The notes beneath the pieces are model-generated. The model had not been told where the DNA came from and did not search any database. It saw only the letters and a program-made list of their open reading frames with translations. From positions 1 through 8,133 of the forward strand of contig JAPPKQ010000186.1 in NCBI GenBank assembly GCA_028819945.1: a DNA stretch of 8,133 nt. Direction: 5' to 3'. Made by a program: the position numbers and the translations under genes. Below are positions 1 through 5,767 of this stretch, piece after piece. Each line of letters opens with the position of its first letter. Positions within the stretch are counted from its first letter, which is position 1. The DNA is from a bacterium (GTDB taxonomy: Bacteria > Actinomycetota > Acidimicrobiia > Acidimicrobiales > CATQHL01).

Positions 1-317
1 GAGCCGGCGGGCCTGATGCTGCACCGCGTGGGGCAAGCGGCTCGCCGGGCAGGCCGTCACGAAGGCCGCGAGACGCCCGGTCACCGACCGTGGTGTTGCC
101 GCGGCGTGCATCGGCCAATGGTACGGTCGCTGATCCCCCGTTGTCCCCTGCCGCGGGACGCGCGACCGCGGCACGTGGCCGGAGGATGGGCGCCGATCCG
201 GAATCGCGGTCGCCGACAGTCGATTGGGGGCTGTGACACCAGATGGTGCCCCAGGAGTGCGAATCCTCGATCGGCTTTGAGGTCATCGGTATGCGTGTCG
301 AAGTGAGGTGACATCGA
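1..317. other. Intergenic / upstream region with no convincing gene
   Basis: No open frame here looks like a protein: the translations are rich in Arg, Pro and Ser and resemble no family I know, as expected of chance frames in GC-rich DNA. A TGA at 14-16 could end an unseen upstream gene, but too little remains to tell. The segment holds a degenerate relative of the 4418-4526 repeats (54-82). It also holds a possible stem in which GGGG 227-230 pairs with CCCC 249-252 and CACC 237-240 pairs with GGTG 245-248, with a 6-nt bulge. The promoter of the following flavoprotein gene must lie here, but I see no clear -35/-10 pair. Confidence 0.6.
54..82 (+). repeat. Degenerate, shortened relative of the 37-bp repeat
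   Basis: The first ten bases of the 37-bp repeat, ccgtcacgaa, occur at 54-63. The motif acgcccggtc occurs at 73-82; its last eight bases, gcccggtc, match the end of the repeat. The middle is shorter (9 bases) but keeps a cgcg core. Order and strand match the two perfect copies some 4.3 kb away. A chance match is possible in such GC-rich DNA, so this is only a candidate member of a dispersed intergenic repeat family. Confidence 0.3.
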
Positions 318-1946
318 ATGGCGGGCCGCGAATGCGACTTGCTGTGCATCGGCGGCGGGCTCGGCGGGCTCGCCGCCGCTCTGCGTGCGGCCGACGCCGG
401 GCTCGAGGTGCTCGTCGTCGAGAAGTCACCGTTCATCGGCGGAGTCGCGGCCTACAGCGGGGGCGTCGTCTGGGTACCCAACAACCACCTCCAGCAGCAG
501 GCCGGTCTCGACGACAGCGCTCAGGAGACCTCCGAGTACCTGCGATGGGTGGCGCGCGACGCGGGCCCGTTCGACGATGACCTGCTGGCGACATTCATCC
601 GGCGGGCATCCGAGGCCGTGGAGTATTTCGCTGCGCTCGGTGTCGCGTTCGCGAGCACCGGACTGGGCGACCAGTACCACCCCGATGCGCCCGGCTCCAA
701 GGCCTCCGGGCGCATCCTGGAGGTCACCGCGCCCGGCAGCGCTCTGGGCATCTGGCGGGATCGCTTCCGCAGCTCGCCGCACTTCCGGCTGCTCGGCCTG
801 ACCCACGACGAAGTGCGGCGGGCAGGCGGTGACCTTGTTGCCGGCGACGTGCTGGCCGACCTGCTCCGGCAGCGTCAGGAGACCGACCTCCTGACCTGGG
901 GACCGGGCCTGTCCGCAGGGTTCGCCGGCGCCGCGCTCGTCGGGCGGGGCGTGCCGATCCTGCTCGAGACGCGGTGCATCGAGCTGATCTGCAGCGGTGG
1001 CCGCGTCTCCGGAGCCGTCGTCGAGACCGCAGGCGCCCGCAGCGAGGTCCGCGCCCGGCGAGGTGTCCTGATCGCAACCGGCAGCTACGGTAACGCTCCC
1101 TGGGCGGCTGAACTTGAGGGATTGCCGCAGATCTTCGAGGCCTCCCCACCGGTGCTCGACGGCGACGCCTTCACTCTGGCGGAACCCGCAGGCGCCGCCC
1201 GGGCGAGCGCGGGGCAGGCATTCACCATCTTCGGGTTCGAGAGCCCGACCGAGCATCATCCCGGCACGAACCTCCCGCTGCATCGCGAACTCTCCCGTGC
1301 GCTCGGATTGCCGCATTCGATCGTGGTGAACTCGGCGGGCAGGCGATTCGGCGACGAGAGTTTCTACGGGTTCCTGCTGCGGGCGGTCAAGGAACGCGAC
1401 GCGTCGGGGCAGTTCCCCAACTACCCGTGCTATCTCATCGGCGACAACCGTTACCGCACCCGCTACCGGCTCGGCGACGGAGAGGATTGGCCGGCCGACC
1501 TCGCGCAGGCGTCAGACCTCGCCGATCTCGCCAGCGCACTCGGTGTCGACCCCAACGGCCTCATCACCCAAGTCGCCGCCTTCAACGACGGCGCCGAGGA
1601 GGGGAACGACCCGGTGTTCGGCCGCGGCACGCTCCCCTACAGCCGGCTCCGGGCGGGTGATCCCAACCAGTCGCCCAACCCCAACCTGGGCTCGCTCACC
1701 GAGCCGCCCTTCTGGGGCCTGCCGCTGAAGCTGCTGGGCACGGGCATCTACTCCACGGGCCTGCTGATCAACAGTGCGGCGCAGGTGCTGAGCGAGGATC
1801 GTCGCCCTATCGACGGCCTCTACGCCACCGGCAACGCCGCCGCCTATACCGAACAGCCCGCCTACGTCGGCGGCCTCGCCAACGCCCGCGCCATCACCTA
1901 CGCCTACCTGGCCGCCGGCCACGCCGCATCGGACGTCGGCCGCTGA
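318..1946 (+). CDS. FAD-dependent oxidoreductase, 3-ketosteroid dehydrogenase / fumarate reductase flavoprotein family
   Basis: The gene encodes a 542-aa flavoprotein of the FAD_binding_2 type, the usual length for KstD-like enzymes. An N-terminal Rossmann motif (G12, G14, G17) is followed by Glu35, which would bind the FAD ribose, and then by IGGVAAYSGG and VWVPNN, very like the family's glycine-rich FAD segment. Tyr120 lies in QYHPDAPGSKASGR, where KstD enzymes have a catalytic tyrosine. RRFGDESFYG near the middle and GLYATGN then AYVGG (Tyr516) at the C-terminus match the second FAD contact and the region of the KstD Tyr/Gly pair. Known members dehydrogenate steroid ketones or reduce fumarate-like enoates; the substrate here is not predictable. 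No signal peptide or haem-binding domain is seen, so a cytoplasmic protein is likely. The ATG start is supported by GAGGTG at 305-310, seven bases upstream. The gene converges with the Mo-hydroxylase gene, so it is probably its own transcription unit. Confidence 0.88.
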   Translation: MAGRECDLLCIGGGLGGLAAALRAADAGLEVLVVEKSPFIGGVAAYSGGVVWVPNNHLQQQAGLDDSAQETSEYLRWVARDAGPFDDDLLATFIRRASEAVEYFAALGVAFASTGLGDQYHPDAPGSKASGRILEVTAPGSALGIWRDRFRSSPHFRLLGLTHDEVRRAGGDLVAGDVLADLLRQRQETDLLTWGPGLSAGFAGAALVGRGVPILLETRCIELICSGGRVSGAVVETAGARSEVRARRGVLIATGSYGNAPWAAELEGLPQIFEASPPVLDGDAFTLAEPAGAARASAGQAFTIFGFESPTEHHPGTNLPLHRELSRALGLPHSIVVNSAGRRFGDESFYGFLLRAVKERDASGQFPNYPCYLIGDNRYRTRYRLGDGEDWPADLAQASDLADLASALGVDPNGLITQVAAFNDGAEEGNDPVFGRGTLPYSRLRAGDPNQSPNPNLGSLTEPPFWGLPLKLLGTGIYSTGLLINSAAQVLSEDRRPIDGLYATGNAAAYTEQPAYVGGLANARAITYAYLAAGHAASDVGR

Positions 1947-1956
1947 GGGGCGGCGA

Positions 1957-1976
1957 CCGGCGCAGGCGTCAGCCGG
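1957..1976. terminator. Weak candidate hairpin between convergent genes
   Basis: CCGGC (1957-1961) and GCCGG (1972-1976) form a 5-bp GC stem with a 10-nt loop. It sits just after the flavoprotein stop and overlaps the stop codon of the converging Mo-hydroxylase gene. It could help end transcription from either side, but neither strand has a T-tract, so it is not a classical intrinsic terminator. Confidence 0.2.
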
Positions 1977-4305
1977 AGAGCTGCAGGGTCTGCCAGATCC
2001 GCTCGGGTGAGAGAGGGGTAGAGAGTGTCTCCCCCGCCGGGGTTCCACCGGTTGCGAGGGCATCGAGGACGGCGTTGACGACGCAGGAGAAGGCGGCGTT
2101 GGTGCCGCCCTCGCCCATGCCCTTCATGCCGCCGGGGGTGTGCGGCGAGGGCGTCTCGAGATGTTCGACAGTAAAGCCGGGCAGCGCGTCGGCGCTGGGG
2201 ACGAGGTAGTCGGCGAGCGTCGTGGTGCGAGGCTGACCGTCGGCGTCGTAGACGATCTCCTCGGTGAGGGCCGCCCCGATTCCCTGCGCGGCGCCGCCGT
2301 GCACCTGTCCCTGAACGATGACGGGGTTCACGACGGTGCCACAGTCGAGGACCGCCACGTAGTCGGTGATCTCCACGCTGCCGAGTTCAGGGTCGACCGC
2401 CACGGCACAGGCGTGGGCGGCGAAGGAGAACGTGGGGCTGGGCGGGTCGTAGATGTACGAGGCGGTGAGGCCCGGCGCCTGGCCCTCGGGCAGCCGGAAC
2501 CCCCTGTGAGCCGCGGCCGCCACGTCGGCCAGCGGCACGGAGGCGGCGGTGCCGGCCACGCTGCCCTGCCCGCCGGCGTGGGTCTGGGGGGCGGTTTTGG
2601 CCTCCAGCATGGCGGCCGCTATCGCGCGGAGCCGCGCGGCCAACTCGCGCCCGGCGACAACCGCCGAGCCGCCGCCCAGGGGTAGCGAGCGCGAGGCGGC
2701 GGTGCCGAAGGCGGAATAGGGGGTCACGTCGGTGTCGCTGTGGATCACCTCCACGTCGGCGACGTCGACGCCCAGCTCGTCGGCCAGCAGTTGCGCCAGG
2801 GTGGTCTCGAGCCCCTGGCCGTGCGGCGACACGCCGGTGTAGAGGCGCACGCTGGCGTCGGGCTCCATGCGCACCACGGCGCTCTCGTAGCCGCCGACCC
2901 GCAGGCCCAGCAACTCGCCCAGGTTGCTCGGCCCCACGCCGGCCAACTGCACGTGCGAGGCGTACCCGACCCCGCGCAGGCGCCCGTCACCCGGCGGCGG
3001 GGCGGCGGCCATGCGCTCCTCGATCAACTCGCGGGCGCGGCGCAGCGGGGCGCTGTAGTCGCCGTTGTCGTAGGTGACGTGCGTCCGCGTGGTGTAGGGC
3101 TGGTCCTCGGGACGGATCATGTTCTGCCGACGCACCTCCGCCGGATGGCGGCCCAGTGCCGTGGCCACGAGTTCCACGGCCCGCTCGCCGATGAGGGCCG
3201 CCTGGGTCTGGCCGAATCCCCGGTACGCGCCGGCGGACATGGTGTTCGTGGCCACGAGCCGTCCGGTGCCCTGCACGGCGTCCCAGGCGTACGGCCCCGG
3301 CGCCATGCCGAGCGCCACGAGCAGCGGCCCCCCGGAGAAGACACTGCACTGCGCCCCGGCGTTGCGCACGGCGTCGACGCGCAAGCCGCGCAGCATGCCG
3401 TCGTCATCGAAGGCCACCTCGACGTCGCAGATCTCGCCACGCCCGTGCGTCGTCGCCAGCAGCGACTCGGTCCGAGTCTCGGTCCACTGCACCGGACATC
3501 CCGATTCCAGCGCGGCGATGATCACCATCAGCTCGTCCTCGTAGAGATGGTCCTTGAGGCCGAACCCGCCGCCGACGTCGGGCGCCACCACGCGCACGCG
3601 GTGCTGCGGCATGCCGAGCACACCGCAGACGACGTCGCGCACCGCATGCGGCGCCTGCGTCGAGATGTGGACCACCAGCTTCCCGGCGGGCTCGGTGTAC
3701 GCCAGCACGCCGCGCCCCTCCATGGGCGCTCCGCTGAGGCGCCCGATCACCAACCGGGTGCGCAGTCGCCGGTCGGCCGCCGCGAAGACCGCCTCGACGT
3801 GCTCGTCGCTGTCGCCGGCCGCGCAGGCACCCAGCAGGTTCCCCTCCACGTCGTCCCACAGGCGGGGCGCTCCTGCCGTGAGGGCATCCAGCGGATCGGT
3901 GACCGCCGGCAGTTCGTCGATCACCGGCAGGACCGCCTCGGCGGCGTCGACGGCGGCAGCGGCGCTCGGCGCCACGACCACGCCGACGGGCTGACCGGCG
4001 TAGCGCACCTTGCCGTCGAGCAGCGGCGTGGACGTCTGGTTCTGGGTGGCGATGTGCCACAGGACCGGCAGGCGGCCCGTCGCCCGGCGGCGCAGGTCCT
4101 CCGGGCCGACCAGCCGGGCATCATCGGGAAGTCCGTCGACCTCCAGGCCCTCCAGAATCCCGTGCGCCACCGGGCTGCGGATCACGGCGGCATGGAGCAC
4201 GCCCGCCATCGGGCCGGCGAGGTCGGCCACGTACCGCGCTGCGCCCCGCAGCATCGTCTCATCGTTGACCCGCGGCACGCTCCGGCCAACGAAGCGGGCA
4301 CTCAT
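1969..4305 (-). CDS. Molybdopterin-binding hydroxylase large subunit (xanthine dehydrogenase / CoxL-like family)
   Basis: This 778-aa protein has the two-domain layout of the Mo-cofactor subunit of xanthine dehydrogenase-family hydroxylases. The N-terminal domain begins with FVGRSVPRVND and contains KVRYAGQPVGVVVA. The cofactor-binding part contains DVGGGFGLKD (Asp243-Asp252), GAYRGFG (359-365), SPHGQGLETT and, near the end, GGMKGMGEGG, whose Glu732 is at the conserved catalytic glutamate. AYRGFG instead of the AYxCSFR loop argues against a true CO dehydrogenase. These enzymes oxidise C-H bonds of purines, N-heterocycles or aldehydes with water as oxygen source. They normally need 2Fe-2S and FAD partners, and neither is encoded in the window: upstream is the MFS gene, downstream a gene on the other strand. 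The frame is open further upstream, but the ATG at 4305 is chosen because GGAGG lies seven bases before it and family homology begins there. Confidence 0.92.
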   Translation of the reverse strand: MSARFVGRSVPRVNDETMLRGAARYVADLAGPMAGVLHAAVIRSPVAHGILEGLEVDGLPDDARLVGPEDLRRRATGRLPVLWHIATQNQTSTPLLDGKVRYAGQPVGVVVAPSAAAAVDAAEAVLPVIDELPAVTDPLDALTAGAPRLWDDVEGNLLGACAAGDSDEHVEAVFAAADRRLRTRLVIGRLSGAPMEGRGVLAYTEPAGKLVVHISTQAPHAVRDVVCGVLGMPQHRVRVVAPDVGGGFGLKDHLYEDELMVIIAALESGCPVQWTETRTESLLATTHGRGEICDVEVAFDDDGMLRGLRVDAVRNAGAQCSVFSGGPLLVALGMAPGPYAWDAVQGTGRLVATNTMSAGAYRGFGQTQAALIGERAVELVATALGRHPAEVRRQNMIRPEDQPYTTRTHVTYDNGDYSAPLRRARELIEERMAAAPPPGDGRLRGVGYASHVQLAGVGPSNLGELLGLRVGGYESAVVRMEPDASVRLYTGVSPHGQGLETTLAQLLADELGVDVADVEVIHSDTDVTPYSAFGTAASRSLPLGGGSAVVAGRELAARLRAIAAAMLEAKTAPQTHAGGQGSVAGTAASVPLADVAAAAHRGFRLPEGQAPGLTASYIYDPPSPTFSFAAHACAVAVDPELGSVEITDYVAVLDCGTVVNPVIVQGQVHGGAAQGIGAALTEEIVYDADGQPRTTTLADYLVPSADALPGFTVEHLETPSPHTPGGMKGMGEGGTNAAFSCVVNAVLDALATGGTPAGETLSTPLSPERIWQTLQLSG

Positions 4306-4312
4306 CGATCCG

Positions 4313-4317
4313 CCTCC
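4313..4317 (-). promoter_or_regulatory. Shine-Dalgarno site of the Mo-hydroxylase gene
   Basis: On the minus strand GGAGG (4317-4313) is followed by seven bases and then ATG at 4305. This is the strongest ribosome-binding site in the window, and it rules out the upstream in-frame start at 4479, which would add 58 unconserved residues encoded partly by the repeats. Confidence 0.8.
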
Positions 4318-4370
4318 GACGGATGGGCTTCTCGGCCGGCCAGGCGACCGGGGGCAGCGCACCGGGTAGC

Positions 4371-4392
4371 CACGAGGACCGCGACGCACCGG
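4371..4392 (+). repeat. Degenerate relative of the repeat, partly inverted to it
   Basis: This segment shares cacga, a cgcg core and a terminal ccgg with the degenerate copy at 58-80. Bases 4374-4385 (gaggaccgcgac) are also complementary to gtcgcggtcttc at 4432-4443, with one G-T pair, so the RNA could fold back on the first perfect repeat across a 46-nt loop. Whether this is shared descent or a functional stem cannot be settled from one copy. Confidence 0.3.
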
Positions 4393-4417
4393 CGGTGTCT
4401 CTCCGAGGTCGGCAGCC

Positions 4418-4454
4418 CCGTCACGAATGCAGTCGCGGTCTTCATGCCCGGTCG
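4418..4454 (+). repeat. 37-bp perfect direct repeat, copy 1
   Basis: The copy begins ccgtcacgaatgcag, has the core tcgcggtcttc and ends catgcccggtcg. It is identical over 37 bases to 4490-4526; the matches stop at 4417 (c against g) and 4455 (c against a). The repeat-to-repeat period is 72 bp. Length and spacing fall in the CRISPR range, but there are only two units, no cas gene nearby and no match to repeat consensus sequences I know. A dispersed intergenic repeat or a local tandem duplication is equally possible. Confidence 0.9.
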
Positions 4455-4489
4455 CTCGAGCGCTCGGGCGATCAGGCACGCCCGGTCCG

Positions 4490-4526
4490 CCGTCACGAAT
4501 GCAGTCGCGGTCTTCATGCCCGGTCG
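4490..4526 (+). repeat. 37-bp perfect direct repeat, copy 2
   Basis: Identical to 4418-4454. The bases just before it (4477-4487, cacgcccggtc) match the repeat's own 3' motif catgcccggtc in 10 of 11 positions, so the 35-bp segment between the copies is not unrelated sequence, as a phage-derived spacer would be. The 3' end of this copy provides one arm of the hairpin at 4515-4545, which lies downstream of the MFS stop codon. Confidence 0.9.
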
Positions 4527-4545
4527 AGGGTAACCCCGGGGCATG
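4515..4545 (-). other. Hairpin just downstream of the MFS gene
   Basis: CATGCCC (4515-4521) and GGGCATG (4539-4545) form a perfect 7-bp inverted repeat. The small inner dyad GGG-TAA-CCC (4528-4536) sits in the loop. It starts 4 bases after the MFS stop codon. No T-run follows on the minus strand, so it is more likely an mRNA-stabilising, processing or partial attenuation structure than an intrinsic terminator. Confidence 0.4.
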
Positions 4546-4549
4546 GGTC

Positions 4550-5728
4550 TCAATCCGCCGGCTCGATCCGCCCTGCCAGGCGGAACGACACAGCCGATCC
4601 CCCCAAGAGGACGCCGAGAATCAGCCAGGCCCACTCGTAGGAGCCGACGGTGTCCACGAATGCGCCGAACGCCACCGGCGACACGAGGGCACCCAGGTAG
4701 TAGCCGGTCATGGTGGCCGCGGTGGCCCGGGCAACCGCGGGGCCGGCCCGATCCACCACCGTGGCGTGCATCGTGCCGATGCCGGCGAACTGCAGGATGA
4801 TCCCGCCGAGGACGCCCACCATCGCCACCGGCAGTCCGAGTTGTTGACCGCCGGCGAGCAGCAGGCACGAGACGCCGGTGCCCGCCACCAGCACGACGAG
4901 CAGGCGCATGCGCCGGTGCGCACCGAGCCGGTCGGCCCCCACGCCGGTGCCGACCATGGCCACAGCGCCCACAGCGGAGGACGCACCCACGAGAACGCCT
5001 GCCCACGTCGCCGGCAGACCCAGGGACTCCTCGGCGTACGGCACCGTCCAGGAGAGCAGCGGCTGCGCCCCGGCGATCAGGCAGAACGCCCCCGCCGGGA
5101 ACCAGAAGAAGCCCCGCGGCAGGCGGTGCGACCGGCGCCGCAGCAACTCGTGGGGGTCGCCCGTGTCGTCGCGCAGAACCCCCAGCGCCACGAGGGCCAT
5201 CGCCGCACCGCCGACGCCGAGCCCGCCGTACACCCATCGCCAATCCCAGCGGTCGGCGACGACCGGAGCGACCGCCGCGGTCAGGGCGCTCATCAGGAGG
5301 ATCCCCGAGCTCCGCGTCGACAGGGCCACCGCCCGCCGCCGAGCGCTCGCGGCTCCGGCGACGGCGACGTTCGTTCCCACGTTGTTGAGCGAGTACCCGA
5401 ATCCCGCGAGCACACCGGCGGCGGGCAGCGGGGCATAGCCGCCGAGGCCGGCGGCCAACCCGGACGCCACCACGACGAACGCCATCCCCCCGAACACCGT
5501 GAGCCGGCCACCGACCCGGTCGCAGACCCGTCCGGCGGCCAGGGACGCCACCCCGGCGCAGCCGAAGTAGAGGCTCACCAGCAGGCCCACGTGCCAGCGG
5601 TCGATACCCAGGTCGGCGCGCAGCGCCGTGGCCATGAACCCCGGCACGTAGCCGTACGCCGAGTTGAACGCGATCGACAGGGTGCTGACGCCGACGACGA
5701 CCGCCGCCGGGCGAGGCTTCCGGATCAT
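4550..5728 (-). CDS. Major facilitator superfamily (MFS) transporter
   Basis: This 392-aa, strongly hydrophobic protein has the size and pattern of a 12-helix MFS carrier in the inner membrane. The conserved loop between helices 2 and 3 is visible as GRVCDRVGGR (66-75), and a second-half counterpart reads GVGADRLGAHRR. A longer basic cytoplasmic loop around HELLRRRSHRLPRG separates the halves. MFS carriers move small solutes by proton or solute coupling; nothing here identifies the substrate, although the neighbours suggest a nitrogen heterocycle or its breakdown product. Start choice is uncertain: ATG 5728 has GGAGGG only one base upstream, whereas GTG 5737, three codons earlier, has no Shine-Dalgarno site. 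The gene is divergent from the amidohydrolase and precedes the Mo-hydroxylase gene on the same strand across the 244-bp repeat region, so the two may share a transcript. Confidence 0.85.
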   Translation of the reverse strand: MIRKPRPAAVVVGVSTLSIAFNSAYGYVPGFMATALRADLGIDRWHVGLLVSLYFGCAGVASLAAGRVCDRVGGRLTVFGGMAFVVVASGLAAGLGGYAPLPAAGVLAGFGYSLNNVGTNVAVAGAASARRRAVALSTRSSGILLMSALTAAVAPVVADRWDWRWVYGGLGVGGAAMALVALGVLRDDTGDPHELLRRRSHRLPRGFFWFPAGAFCLIAGAQPLLSWTVPYAEESLGLPATWAGVLVGASSAVGAVAMVGTGVGADRLGAHRRMRLLVVLVAGTGVSCLLLAGGQQLGLPVAMVGVLGGIILQFAGIGTMHATVVDRAGPAVARATAATMTGYYLGALVSPVAFGAFVDTVGSYEWAWLILGVLLGGSAVSFRLAGRIEPAD

Positions 5729-5733
5729 TCCCT

Positions 5734-5756
5734 CCACGTTCGTGGCAATTTTGCCA
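5734..5756. promoter_or_regulatory. Overlapping double dyad in the divergent control region (putative operators)
   Basis: Two perfect inverted repeats overlap here: CCACG-TT-CGTGG (5734-5745) and TGGCAA-TT-TTGCCA (5743-5756). They share TGG at 5743-5745, both have a central TT, and their centres are 10 bp apart, about one helical turn. They fill most of the gap between the divergent MFS and amidohydrolase genes and include the alternative GTG start of the MFS gene. This layout suits a dimeric repressor or activator binding twice on one face and controlling both genes. No regulator gene is in the window, and I do not recognise the consensus. Confidence 0.5.
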
Positions 5757-5767
5757 GACTTGCGGCC

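Larger units (their letters stand above)
4306..4549. other. Repeat-bearing intergenic region between the MFS and Mo-hydroxylase genes
   Basis: These 244 bp separate two genes on the same strand and contain no recognisable protein. They hold two identical 37-bp direct repeats (4418-4454 and 4490-4526) and a 35-bp spacer containing the perfect palindrome CGAGCGCTCG (4457-4466). A 12-base segment (4374-4385) is the inverse complement of 4432-4443 within the first repeat apart from one G-T pair. A hairpin spans 4515-4545. On the minus strand an open frame runs from an ATG at 4517 inside one repeat to a TGA that overlaps the Mo-hydroxylase ATG as ATGA. It would encode 71 arginine-rich residues with MKTATAFVT twice; without a Shine-Dalgarno site I do not call it a gene. 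Confidence 0.7.

Noticed and set aside
253..267. T-arm-like hairpin AGGA-GTGCGAA-TCCT suggesting a tRNA or tRNA remnant
   Set aside because: The stem is only 4 bp, the loop is not TTCRANN, and no acceptor, D or anticodon stems can be drawn around it.
16..306. 96-codon open frame in the upstream region
   Set aside because: It has Arg/Pro-rich chance composition, no Shine-Dalgarno site, and no recognisable domain.
4306..4479. Extended N-terminus for the Mo-hydroxylase (start at 4479)
   Set aside because: The extra 58 residues resemble no family member and include repeat sequence, while ATG 4305 has an ideal GGAGG seven bases upstream.
4418..4526. Calling the repeat pair a CRISPR array
   Set aside because: There are only two units, no cas genes, no known repeat consensus or terminal ATTGAAAC-type motif, and the spacer shares sequence with the repeat end.
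2740..4533. 597-codon plus-strand open frame opposite the Mo-hydroxylase gene
   Set aside because: It is antisense to a strongly recognisable gene and has His/Arg/Gly-rich chance composition; GC-rich coding DNA often leaves this frame open.
5743..5756. Sigma-54 type promoter (TGGC...TTGC)
   Set aside because: The spacing between TGGCA and TTGC is several bases too short for a -24/-12 element, and the sequence is better explained as a perfect dyad.
4427..5767. Long plus-strand open frame joined upstream of the amidohydrolase, opposite the MFS gene
   Set aside because: Its translation is low-complexity, rich in His, Arg, Pro and Gly, and lies antisense to a clear membrane protein; homology to amidohydrolases begins at 5768.
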